Shown: positions 25,346-36,157 of the stretch, piece by piece
Layout of the letters: every line of letters begins with the position of its first letter
How positions within the stretch are numbered: position 1 is the first letter of the stretch
Origin: Psilocybe azurescens
Lineage: Eukaryota > Basidiomycota > Agaricomycetes > Agaricales > Agrocybaceae
Length of the DNA: 64,000 nt
NCBI GenBank assembly: GCA_023853785.1
Contig: JAJIRX010000650.1
Coordinates: forward strand, 1 to 64,000
Direction of reading: 5' to 3'
The notes under the pieces: generated by a model
Databases searched by the model: none
What the model was told of the DNA's origin: nothing
The model's input: the letters and a program-made list of their open reading frames with translations, nothing else
Position numbers and translations under genes: made by a program

Positions 25346-27590
25346 CTACCAGCTAAAGACCTTCTTGGCCTTGGAAATACAAAATGAGAGGGAGCTAGAT
25401 TGTGAAGAGCTAGCTTGCATGCTCTATATCTTGTTTGGCCTCATGCCAGATATAAAGTCAATGTTTTAGACTTAGTTGTGTGAGGTGAACTCTTCAAGTA
25501 TTACTAGCTTTCAAATGTGCAATTTCATTAAATTTTTGAACCTGTGGTTGCTAACAATGTTAAATGGTCTAGTGTTTTTAGCAACCCAACAAACAAATTC
25601 TACTCTAGGTCTCAGTTAGATATGAACATGTGTCAAAATGGATAAAAATATACTGAGTTTCAGTCTGTGTATATTGCCTGTACAAGTGGCTGAAAAAGTA
25701 ACCAGAATTCTCATGGCCAAAAGCCTTCCTTTGACAATATTTCAACCAGTTTTATTGATATATATATGAGACTTGGTATAATTCAGAACCAATATCCAAT
25801 ATTTAATAATCCACAGAAATATTTCTAAAATGTTAATATCACACATGGGACAGTGATCTAATTATGTACCATACGGAATTTGAATTAATTATGATGTGAT
25901 GTGTCACACAGCCCGAAAGAGACTCAGCGAAAGGCAATTATGTAGTGCTCGTCACAGTGTCAAGCGAGGGCCCAACAATGTCATGTGAGGTACGGTGTCA
26001 AGTGGACACCACCCCTGGTACACTGCACTCTGGCACACCTTGCCCTCGCGGGGGCAATTTTTGATTTCGGCAGCCAGTTTTCAGCAAATCTGGCGTCAGC
26101 CCCACCATTCTAATGCACTTTCTGTTGGGTACTTTCATCCCATTCTGGACACTTTTTACCATCCCTGGTATACCAATTTAGGATGGATTGTGGGAGAATT
26201 GGCAGAGGGAAGGGCAGAGGTCCGATTGAGGTAAATAAAATATAAAATAGAATTTGTACTCGTCATTTTTCTGGCATGAATGCTTGTTTGAGAGATTGCA
26301 GTAAAACAGATGGTAAAATGGTTCCTCAATTTATGCAGTTTCTAGTATGGCCTCCGCCCACGAGGGTGTTGAAGTGCAGTATGGCTTCCGCATATCTTAA
26401 AATGCTCTACATATCCAATACATATTTGTTATGCAGCTCACTTGGCAAATCAATTGAAATTTGAATGAGATTGGGGCCACATTGACTTGGTTGCCAAGCT
26501 TCATCTGAAGCACCACAGGTGCCACAGTATGTAAATATTGAGCGGCTGCTGTCCTGCCTTCTATTTACTGCCTTGCCCTAGAGCCGGCTCCATAACCTGT
26601 ATATATATAATGGAGCCGTTCTGGTCTCCAAAATTAAGATTGGCAACTGGGGGAGCTACTTGAATTGATCATTAGTTGCTGCCACTGGAACTGTGAATTA
26701 GCAACCGGTTTTATGCTCAGCGGATGCCGGAAGACATTCATAAATTGAATATTGGCAGCCGGTGCAGGTATGGTGATGGATGACCCAGAAATTTGTGTGG
26801 CAGGCTCCGTAGGGTTTTCAATTATTTGCCACCGGTGCCGCAGGTGAAATCCAGAATCTGGGAATTGGGATGGAACAGAAAGCAGTTGCCACAGAAATTT
26901 AGATCACACCATAGGCTGCCGTAACTTTCGGAAACGAGATGCCATCCAGTTTGGGAATATGTCAGGTGCCGTCATTGTCATTGTCTACTATGTCTGCCCG
27001 TGTCTGTTGCTCATATTTTAGTATACATGGGTGAATGTCAATATGAAATAGTTCCAAAATTATTCCCCAATAAAGTGGAGCACATAACAATGCACGGCAC
27101 CATCGCCACCGCTTTCTATCATTCAACTGTCTCAACTCATAGCAATTCAAAGTTAGTTTGGAATATAATGCAGGGGCCAGTTGCACCTTCTTTTGTGTAC
27201 CCCGTAAACACATCAATAACACATTTTGAATCTTTAATAACAAGCAGTCACTTGAAAACAGCACAGAAATACTAATTCATCATTGACAGTCAAAATGTCT
27301 CTAGTTACTTTACAAGGTTTACACTAACTAAAATCCCAGAGGTGTCTACCTGGTACAGGTTTCAAAAGATTGAGGAGTTTGCTGCTAAGACAATCATTAA
27401 CTTTGTTAAGAGTGTTTCTATCATTCAGAGAAGTGGGGAATTGACAAATCGACAAATGGCCTGGTTCCATTGACATTGAAGAGGATGCATATGGTGAACT
27501 GGGGATTGAAGAACTAGAAAGAGGGCTGGCCTCTCGGAAGGGGCTTGATAGCCTTGTGGGAGTCGAGGGGCACTTTCAATGTTACTTTCA
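25346..27590. other. No supportable gene
   Basis: AT-rich at first, then GC-richer from about 25,900. GCCGGT/CCACCGG-like words recur between 26,580 and 26,850. Open frames at 27000-27275 (plus) and 27264-26962 (minus) overlap and neither has a domain. Nothing else is seen. Confidence 0.35.
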
Positions 27591-27593
27591 TAA

Positions 27594-30190
27594 TTATCTT
27601 GTACTTGCAATGTTTGTGAAGATGTAAAAAGTGTAAATTGGGGGCCAGGGCCCCAGATATCGGGAAATGGAGCTGGGGCGCCGAGGCATATTATTGTTGA
27701 TACAGAGGTCCGCTTTTGGTTTTCTTTTCGAGTTTCTGATGAAGTAATTGGAATCCACTATGGATGCCAGGGGAGTCAAGTTGCTGATGTACTCTTCACT
27801 TTCATCGTTTACAACCTTGTCTCTGTACTTCTCATCAATGGCCATTTTCATAGTTGCCTCATCAAATATGTCTTCATATTTGAATAGATTTGTAAAACCA
27901 TTAGAGTTTGGCAGTGGGGTGTCCAACAACTCCTCGTCAGACTCGGTTCAATTAGAAATTTCTTTTTATCTTTGACCCTATCTGACTTCTTAATTCTTGT
28001 TGCCGCAGCTGAAGGTTTAGAATTCTCTGGCATCCGTCGAACTTTGGTTTCAAGAGCCCTTTCCTGAGCTTTCTTGTATTCCAAGAAGGCCTCAACACGG
28101 AGATCCACTGCATATTTCCATGGATGGAGGATTACGGTAGGGGAGCTGAGGGGGAGCGACATATCCTTCCTTGGCAGCCGCTTTCAGGTTGACCAGGAGG
28201 AAAACATGATTGGGCTTATATACTTTGTCATAATAAGCTCTTGCATAATCCCAGCGATCCTGTTCTGCTTGGATGTTGACCACCGGTCTTTTTTCGATGG
28301 CACATTGTTGGCAATTAGAGCAAGATCTGGAAGTGAAGACTCCTGCACAAAGAAGGAACTGCTTTGCAGCGTTAGGTCCGCTGGTGACTTCATGGAGGCC
28401 GCACCCAATGTAACAGAATCGGATTGCTGAGAGTCAGGGGTGGCTGTATCCGTAGCAATCACACTGTAAGGGCTTTCATCACTAACGTGAGGTTGCAAAT
28501 GTTAGTTTTTGTGATTAAACACTTTGTTTCTAATGTTCTACACTTGATATTTGGACTTGTACAAATTGACACTTAGTTAGAATTCGCTCTTTTCGGTGTT
28601 TTTGCACACTGTTCTGTTAATAACTTTTTGTAGAGTAAAGTTATTCAAATTCTGATCACTGATCCGGAATCCCCTCGTTGAGATGGTTCCGGTGATATAT
28701 AATTTGTCACATAATTATAGGTTTGGTGTTTTGACACAATATTGTGGACACCTATAGTCATGCCTCGCCATTTTTAGACACTTAGCCATGTAAAAGACCA
28801 GTATTCCTACTATGTCTGAGGAAACAAAGACACTAGAACAAGATTTGGAGTCTACAGAAGCAATTTACTATTTTCACTCATACTTGTCATTGTTGCGCAT
28901 TTGAGATTTGACTCTATTATTACTCATCAGTATAGCTACTGATTTGTGCATTATTGTCTATTTATAACAGCAAATTTTCAGTGTCCAGGGTGGATTCTGA
29001 AGGGAGAGGTGTGCACTTGAGACCAACAATAGTTGGCAATTCCATAGCGGCCGCCCGAAGACATGTGTGTCCTGGAGAGGTACCCACACCTTCACTTGTT
29101 CCTACACTGGATGGCAACACAGTGGCAATTTCTGTATCGGTGGCAGGCTCAACTTGTAGCGCCACATAATTTGTAGGAGCAACTTCCAGGTACACAGCAA
29201 GAGCTTTATCACTTGCTGGGGCGGAATAAGAATATGGCATAATCATGATGGCTGCAGTGCAAGCAGTTCCCTGAACAGTACCAGCCTCCATATCAGTTGC
29301 TGGGGATGCAATGGTCGGAGCCCGGGCAGCTGCTTGCACAGTACTTTGTGTTGGGATGGTCACCAACATGATGGCTGGGCATTTACTTTGATTCTTTGAA
29401 GAAACAACCTTGCCGTTTATCGTGACTAGCTGAACCTTCCCCAACATCCATTGCTCTTCATAATAATTCTTCACATCAGTAAATTCGCTGAAACTGCACT
29501 ACCGAAAAGTCAGGGCAGGCAAGGACCTTCTTAATGTTGACATGACAAGAGTGTATAAGACTGCAAACAATTTTTCAGATTTCATTTTCACAAAGGACAT
29601 TCACGAACATACATAGACAATTTCATTAAACCGACAATAGGGCCGGCTGTGACAGAAACCAAGTCCCTACCAGGATCCACCATATTGTCAGGATAAGGTA
29701 TATGGACCTTGGAAAAGTTTATGCCCTCCATATCTTCATGGTGCACAGTAATTGAGCATTTCATTGGATTCACAGGTTCACGGGAATGGGATATCTTTGA
29801 GTTTAATGTATTGAGGTTTCCAGAGTCCATAATAATAAACAGAGCTTTTGATTTAGTAGGAGTAGGTAGAGAATTAACATTATCAGGATGTAGGATGATC
29901 AACAAGAAGAAAAAAAAAAGTTCCCAGTGGAAGGTGACCACAAATAAAGACAATTATTTTGATATCCCTTGGTTATCCCTTCCAGCTTATTGATCTCTTG
30001 GCATCCTGTGTGGAGGAGATTGGCAACGCGCTCGTAGAAATGAGCTAAGTCGACATTCCCACGACTCGGTGTCAATGCCGTCTTTCACTCGATAACACAT
30101 TTCTGTACCGCCCGTGCGAATGCTCAATGATGTTTGCCCACCAACAGGTCCCCGCCAATGTACCTCAACCAGATAATGTATTCCAATCAC
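27594..30190 (-). pseudogene. Unrecognised multi-exon gene split by a solo LTR
   Basis: Minus-strand coding-like pieces: HWRGPVGGQTSLSIRTGG (30190 onward), a piece with MKCSITVHHEDMEGINFSKV (29950-29590), and a piece with YYEEQWMLGKVQLVTINGKV followed by an Ala/Thr/Pro-rich region (29474-28972). The reading frame passes through the target site of the solo LTR (28500-28969). Across the empty site, STLDTENL joins QPHVSDESPYS. Further pieces are DRWDYARAYYDKVYKPNHVF (about 28265) and a Lys/Glu/Arg-rich helix with RVEAFLEYKKAQERALETK (about 28105). The end is near 27600. I do not recognise the family. A further exon may lie at 30468-30286. Confidence 0.45.
28495..28974 (-). mobile_element. Solo LTR with 5-bp target duplication (copy 2)
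   Basis: The LTR is 28500-28969 (470 bp), the reverse complement of the copy at 11898-12367 with only a few differences (e.g. TGTTAG versus TGTTAT at one end). The flanking duplication GCAAA is at 28495-28499 and 28970-28974. It interrupts the coding frame of the gene above. Different target duplications show the two copies are independent insertions. Confidence 0.9.
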
Positions 30191-30499
30191 GAACGGTGGA
30201 ACAGGATCACGGCCAGTCTTAATACCAATTTGATTTCATTTTCTTTATCTTTTGCAATTCTCATGTCTTGGCCTCTTTCATTTTGTTATGCTATGTACAA
30301 GCAGTTGAGCGCACGAGGATGGATGCCGCCATGTCGATCCCCTGCAGGAGATGCGATGCCACAACGTAGTTGAGGAGCTATGACGGGAATGCTCTTGAAC
30401 AAGGCAGAGCCATATGTGAGTGTATGCACTCCTGAAAGCCATCGGCACGCCTGCGCTTCATCCTTCAACTGCTCGATATGTTTTTTATCTATTCAAATG

Positions 30500-30720
30500 G
30501 ACTCTTAGCTACAATTTCACATTCAGAAAGGGCATCTGGCGGCGTAAGAGAACGCGTGCTAGGATTTGTATATACGGACAATTTGTAGGATTGAGATCCT
30601 CTAGTGAATTTAACCCCCACATTTGACTCAAATAATTTGGCGCCCGCACCCTCTGAGCCACGTCAGAGATTGAGCCCTTCGCACTATTGAGTTTCCAGAT
30701 CATACCTTCTTCGACAACTG
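30500..30720 (-). other. Weak tRNA-like sequence
   Basis: On the minus strand, GTGGCTCAGAGGG (about 30665) is followed about 45 bases later by GGGTTAAATTC. These resemble Pol III A and B boxes and could be the head of a decayed SINE. No poly-A/T tail or second copy in the window supports this. Confidence 0.2.
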
Positions 30721-31609
30721 TAGTCCTCTCCCCAGGGAAGAATCATCCCTTCCACACCGGGCTCTGGAAAGAAGCTTTGTAGATAGTTTTATACCAAAAT
30801 GGAGGCCTTGTGAAATCACTGGGCGCCTATTTTGTTGATGACAGCGGCTGCCAGAGTCATCAATCAGTCATTCCGAGTGAGACATCAGTTTGTACATCCA
30901 TGCATGTACTTTACAGTGCCCCCATATTCCGTTGGACTCCAACGGACTCTCACTGGACCCAGCCAATTCCAATGGACAGTCCATTGGACTTGACAAAATT
31001 CTGGTACCAGTCCAGTCAGAGTCCACCCAAATTCCAGTCAAAGTCCGGTCAAGTCACTTTAAGACAGAAAACAGGTGGACTGGCCGGACTGTCCAGTCTG
31101 TTGGACTTCTGTTGGACTTCCAGTGGACTTCCACCGGACTCTCAGCACTTAATTAGACCAGATCCAAGAGTGCTCTGTCCAGTGGAGTCCAGTGGATGTC
31201 CAGTGGATGTCCAGTGGACTGTCACTGGTTTAATTGCAGACTTGGGAGGGGAGTTAGGGACAGTAGCAGTGTTCTTGGAGGCTTTGGGAGCCATATTAAG
31301 GAAGCTAGGTCAGTAGGATAATACTTCAATCTTATCTTTAATTCATGTAACAATGTAATATAATATATTGAAAACTATATATTACATTATTATCTGACTT
31401 TGTGAATTTCACTAAGTCCAACTTTAAATTCACATGGAATGGAATCCAATTGGATTCCAACTGGAATACTTTAATCTTAGCTTAAATTTATGTGACAATG
31501 TAATATAATATATTAAAAACTATATACTACATGATTATATACAGGTAAAAATAAAATAAAAACATAGTAAAAAGAAACAAAAAAGAAAAGCAGAAAGAAA
31601 GAATGGAAA

Positions 31610-32490
31610 AAGGGGGGCGGAGGGTACAGTCCTCACCCTCACCACCCTCGTCCTCGTCCTCCCCCTCGCTGCCCTTGTCCTCACCCTCGCTGCCCTTGTC
31701 CTCACCCTCGCTGCCCTTGTCCTCACCCCTCGCTGCCCTTGTCCTTGTCCTCACCCTTGCTGCCCTTGCTGTCCTCACCCTTGCCGCCCTTGTCCTCACC
31801 CTTGCTGTCCTCACCCTTGCTGCCCTTGTCCTCACCCTTGCTGTCCTCACCCTTGCCGCCCTTGTCCTCACCCTCGCTGTCCTCGCCCTTGCCACCCTTG
31901 TCCTTGTCCTTGCCCTTTGCCCTCGCTGTCCTCACCCTTGCCACCCTTGTCCTCGCCCTCACCGTCCTCGCCCTCACCGTCCTCACCCTTGCCGCCCTTG
32001 TCCTCGCCCTTGCCACTGTCCTCGTCCTTGCTGCCCTTGCTGTCCTTGCTGCCCTTGCTGTCCTTGCTGCCCTTGCTGTCCTTGCTGTCCTTGCTGCCCT
32101 TGCTGTCCTTGCTGCCCTTGCTGTCCTTGCTGCCCTTGCTGTCCTTGCCCTTGCCCTTGCCCTTGCCCTTGCCCTTGCCCTTGCCCTTGCCCTTGCCCTT
32201 GCCCTTGCCCTTGCCCTTGCCCTTGCCCTTGCCCTTGCCCTTGCCCTTGCCCTTGCCCTTGCCCTTGCCCTTGCCGCTGTCCTCGCCCCACGTCCTGGTC
32301 CACGCCGGTGGGTCCTAGCCGTCGTCCTCGTGGTCCTCGCGGTCCTTGCCCTCACCCTTGCCCTTGCCCTCGCCGGGGTCCTCGTCATGGTCCTTGTCCG
32401 TGTCCTTGTTGTCGCTGTCGCAGTCGTTCTTGTCCTCTGTCGCGTCGGGTTGGCTCTTGCCTAGCTCCGACCAATGAGGCGGTGGTGGTG
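31610..32490 (-). pseudogene. E2 ORF1 low-complexity exon (KG/ED-repeat)
   Basis: The minus-strand frame gives a charged repeat protein. It begins with a D/K/N-rich part (DKNDCDSDNKDTDKDHDED). A stop (TAG at about 32316) follows, then a (GK)n run encoded by about 20 GGGCAA hexamers (32145-32270), then KGSKDSKGSKDS and GEDKGGKGEDSEGEDKG repeats. It ends at the intron-like CCCCCCTTTTT boundary. The plus-strand Leu/Pro/Ala frames over the same bases are shadows. It corresponds to the D/N/K-rich exon of E1 ORF1. Confidence 0.5.
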
Positions 32491-32636
32491 GTGGAAGGAA
32501 AAAGGGTTGTGGTCGGAATCAACAATGGACCAATGTGGCATCTGTCACGTGCACATTGTTGTTTGTCCCATGCCGAGCATTGCCAAGAATTTTGGCCACA
32601 TCACTATGTATTTAACTAATTTTATTATTTTCCATA

Positions 32637-32720
32637 AGCCTTTGTGGCTCAGTTGGTTTATCCCACTTGCATTCGGCATTCTCCGAAGCCCGAGTTCAAT
32701 TCTTGTTAGTGTCTTTTTTT
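32637..32720 (+). ncRNA. tRNA-like Pol III module in E2
   Basis: TGGCTCAGTTGG (32645-32656) matches the A-box consensus at every position. AGTTCAATTCT (32693-32703) is B-box-like, and a run of Ts ends the module (32714-32720). TTCGG/CCGAA can form an anticodon-like hairpin between the boxes. It points out of the element, as in E1 and E3. Confidence 0.6.
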
Positions 32721-33067
32721 CTATACTAGTATAAATTATAATAAAAGGACATCTGTTGGACTTCCATTGGAATTCCATTGGACTTGTCTGCTGGAATTCC
32801 AATGGTCATGTCCGGTGGGATTCCGATGGACTTCCATTGGACTTCCGTTGGTCCTGTCCAGTCATTTCCAGTGGACAGTCTGCCCGGACAGTCTGTTGGA
32901 CTTGTAGTCCGGTCGGACATTCACTGGAATCTCACCAGAATCTCACCGGAATCTCACTGGAAAATTTCAGCAGTCCTAGACCAGAAAAATTGTCATTCTG
33001 AATATAGAAAGTCCGACGGAGTTCGACTGGAGTCTGACCAAAAAATAGGGGGCCGTGTAAAGACCTC

Positions 33068-33838
33068 CAAAAGAGCCAGTCAGTGGTTTTCAGATAACAA
33101 CATTGAAGTTATGGAATGCTCTCCTCAATCCCCCTGACATCAACCTCATTGAACACTTGTGTGTACACCTCAAAAGGCAGATGAACACCTATGAAATACT
33201 GCCCAAAAAATATTTGAATTGTGGGGAGAGACTGGCTGCAGAATGGAACAAAATCCCTCCAGAAACATGCAAAAATCTTATAGAAAGCATGCCAAGGAGA
33301 ATGGAGGCTTTTATCAAGGCAAAAAATGGTCATACTAAGTATTAAATAGAGGGTCAAAAAACTGTTCCACTTTTGTATTAATTTGTCTATTTTATTGCTG
33401 TAAGCACTAGACAATACAACTTGACTCAGTGAACATCTGGGATGAACTACTAGATATATTACCTAGACAATAGAACTTGACCAGGATATGAGGAATGTAT
33501 GAGTATGCTATTGGAGTAACTAGGCTATGGAATATAACATACCTCAGTGAACATCTGGGATGAACGACTGAGGAAAGAAGGAATGGATGTGAAATGAGAC
33601 AATAACTGTTGGATGGTCATGTGATTGATGAGTAAGTGGTTCAGATATGAGAAACATGTCCAACAACTGCTCAATCATTTTTGATCCTAATCACATAATC
33701 TTTAAGGCAATTATGAAGGTCACATGTTCAACTATAACATATATTAATTTCAGACTTTTTAGTTGAAGGGTTCCCATGTTATTAGCAATTTAACTCAAAG
33801 GTTGCAAAAAGTGGGACAGTTTTTTGGCCCACTGTATA
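33068..33838 (+). pseudogene. Tc1/mariner element, 3' part with transposase C-terminus and right TIR
   Basis: KRASQWFSDNNIEVMECSPQ followed by SPDINLIEHLCVHLKRQM (33068-33190) is the Tc1-type catalytic block around the SPDxNxIE motif. The frame continues to a stop at 33345. The right terminal repeat is GCAAAAAGTGGGACAGTTTTTTGGCCCACTG (about 33805-33835), followed by TA. The transposase starts abruptly at the E2 boundary and its 5' half is missing from the window. A TIR-like copy in the opposite sense lies at 33351-33373, just after the stop. Confidence 0.75.
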
Positions 33839-34162
33839 TTGAAGAGACTGTAGTCAGTACTATAGTATGCCATTTGAGGGGGTTTAAAGAGACATACAAA
33901 GAGCCTAGTAGGTTGTCATGTGCTTACCATGCTGACTGAATAAAATGCACAATTAAGTTCATAGCATCTAGAGATGTTAGTAAGGTAGTATAGGATGATT
34001 GAAACAGCTTGCATGGGTTTCAGTGGTGTGTGCCATTGCTGATGATCCAAAATGGTGAAAACCTGGTTTACTCCTAAGGGTATAAGGCATTGAAAGCATT
34101 AGTGGGATCAGAGGAAATGCCAAAACTGAGATCTGGGGGCTTTTGGGTTCTTGGGTATTGGG
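33839..34162. other. No gene
   Basis: AT-rich spacer between the Tc1 end and E3. Nothing is recognised. Confidence 0.4.
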
Positions 34163-34548
34163 GGTGGGTTGAGGTCTTTACCCTCACCCAGGTATTCCAT
34201 GTGGAGTCCACCAACTCTGGCATGGAGTTGGTGGAGTCCACATGGAGTTTGGTGACTCTTTTTTTGGCAGGTGTACCAGCCATTTAGAGGTGGAGGCTCC
34301 ACCTGGAGTCCAGCTGGAATCCACTCATCCTCCATGTGGGCCAATGTGGAGGATGTGGAACTCCATGTGGACTCCATGTGGAACTTCATCTGGAGTTCCA
34401 CATCCTCCATATGGATTTCATGTGGATTTGAGTCATAAATCATGTATATCAGCATGAATACACAATTTTAGGGCCAAATTCAAATGGACTCCAGGTGGAG
34501 GAAGGTCCCTAGATTTTATTTATATCTTATTATATTTTATTATAGTGT

Positions 34549-34632
34549 AAAAAAATGTACCACCAGGAATTGAACTCGGGCATCCAAGATCACCAAATAC
34601 AAGTAATAAACCAACTACACCATAAAGGCTTT
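34549..34632 (-). ncRNA. tRNA-like Pol III module in E3
   Basis: Minus strand: A-box-like TGGTGTAGTTGG (34622-34611), B-box-like AGTTCAATTCC (34576-34566) and a T-run (34555-34549). The module starts with GCCTTTATGG, nearly the same as GCCTTTGTGG in E2. It points out of the left end. Confidence 0.55.
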
Positions 34633-34689
34633 GTTGTCTAACAAAAATTGATGCCCTACATATTGATTTGGATCATTTCTTGGCAATTT

Positions 34690-35660
34690 TCGGCAAGCAT
34701 TAAACAATGTCACATGTGTGACTCATCGTTGCCACGTCGGTCCGTTGGTTATTCTGACCACCCCACCTTGCCTTCCGACCACCACCACCACCACCCCGCT
34801 GCTGCCATCGCACTTGCCACCACCTCGCTGTTGTCAGTTGGAGCCAGGCACCCGCCAACCCAACCTGACATGCATCATGTCACCACCAACCGAGGCCATG
34901 CATGACGATAACGCATCCGTGTACGATGGCGACAACACCGTACACGTGTACACAGTACGACGACAACGACAGTGGATCCGTATATGACAACAACAACACT
35001 GGACTGATGGGGAACGAGGGGTGGGGATTGAGGTATGGGGTAAAGTGGGTGGGGCACAAGCGGAACAAGGGGAGGAGCGAATGAGGCCGTGACACCACAT
35101 AAGTTGTGAATCCCACATACTGCCGCCACTAACCACCCCCCCTCCCTTTTTGATATAGGCCGACAACAATGCCGTGTATGTATGGCATGTACCGCAACAC
35201 GTACATTACAATGACAGCACGGTACAATGGCAGGCATGATGTGTACTGACAACAACAATGACAACGTGCATGGCATGTATCGTGACACGTACCGGCGACA
35301 ATGATGACATGTACGGCACGTACTGCAACATGTACAATGCGAACAGCTGCATGCATGATGGCCACGACAACATGTACAACGGCCATGACAGACACGTACA
35401 ACGGCCATGACGGACATGTACAACAGCCACGACAGACACATACAACGGCCACGACAGACACGTACAACGGCCACGACAATGATGACAACACATACGACAA
35501 CCACAACAGATGGGGCCACGTACAACAACCACAACGCAATGGATGCAGCGGCCACAAAGACAAGGACGACAACGCATATGGCAGACACATACCATGGCCA
35601 CAACAACGATGGCACGTCGACTCGACCGACACATTTGGCGGGGGCTACAACTGATATGAT
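34690..35660 (+). pseudogene. E3 low-complexity ORF1-like region
   Basis: CAN-rich tandem sequence (TACAACGGCCACGACAGACA-like units, clearest at 35,340-35,480) is open in several frames. In one frame it reads as N/D/H/Y-rich. It ends at the same C-then-T boundary as E1 and E2. No conserved domain is visible. Probably a decayed disordered exon. Confidence 0.35.
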
Positions 35661-36157
35661 CACCCTCCGGCCCCCTTTTTGATTTTTTACTTCTTTTTTC
35701 ACTTTTTTTGTTTTTCTTTTTGTTTTCTCTTTTGTTTTACACTTATATGTTTGTTCATTCATTTAATCCAAGTACATACGCTCCTGCCCAGCTTTTTGTC
35801 TGTTATGTTTTTGTTTTGTTTTTTTGTTTCAATGATGGATCTCACAACTAAATAATAATGTAGTACATAGCTATTAATATATTATATTATGCTCATAAAT
35901 TTACACTAAGATTAAAAGACTAATATATTCCAGTTGAAATCCAACTGGATTCCATTTCATTTTATGTGAAGTTAAAGTTGAAACTCCAACTGGAGTCCAT
36001 CTGGAGTCCAGGTGGATTCTAATTGAACTCCATCTGGACTACAGTTGGACTCAAGTGGAATTATTTGGAGTCCACCTGGAGTCCACCTGGGAGTCCATGT
36101 GGAGTCCACCACTTTTATATGGAATACCTGGGTGGAGGTAAAAGTACACGGTGGGTT

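Larger units (their letters stand above)
30902..33067 (-). mobile_element. Non-autonomous relative E2 of transposon E1 (about 2.2 kb)
   Basis: Left terminus GCATGTACTTTACAGTGCCCCC (30902 onward). Right terminus on the opposite strand GAGGTCTTTACACGGCCCCC (ending 33067). These are the same two distinct ends as E1, in reverse orientation. Subterminal repeats are TGGACTCCA/TGGACTTCCA types (30930-31210 and 32755-33040). The interior holds only the low-complexity ORF1 exon (minus, 32490-31610), the pyrimidine-rich intron start (ACTGTACCCTCCGCCCCCC) and the tRNA-like module. No transposase is present. No target duplication is found. The right flank is Tc1/mariner sequence and the left flank is not, so the copy is rearranged. 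A roughly 80-bp direct repeat lies at 31317-31400 and 31466-31545. Confidence 0.7.
34163..36157 (+). mobile_element. Non-autonomous relative E3 of transposon E1 (1979 bp)
   Basis: The element is 34171-36149, flanked by the 8-bp repeat GGTGGGTT (34163-34170 and 36150-36157). Left end GAGGTCTTTACCCTCACCCAG; right end, opposite strand, GTGTACTTTTACCTCCACCCAG; both continue GTATTCCAT. Subterminal repeats are TGGAGTCCA type (34199-34500 and 35930-36115). Inside are the tRNA-like module, a low-complexity region related in position to the ORF1 exon (34,690-35,660) and the CCTCCGGCCCCCTTTTT intron-like boundary. No transposase. It has the same terminal asymmetry and 8-bp duplication as E1, which supports a common mobilising enzyme type. 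Confidence 0.8.

Noticed and set aside
31603..32619. Long plus-strand Leu/Pro/Ala open frames over E2
   Set aside because: They are antisense shadows of a simple repeat with few stops. The charged minus-strand reading matches the acidic exon of E1.
34875..35762. 295-aa Cys/Val-rich minus-strand frame in E3
   Set aside because: It comes from a CAN/GTN-type tandem repeat and lacks any domain. Position and boundaries match the ORF1 low-complexity exon instead.
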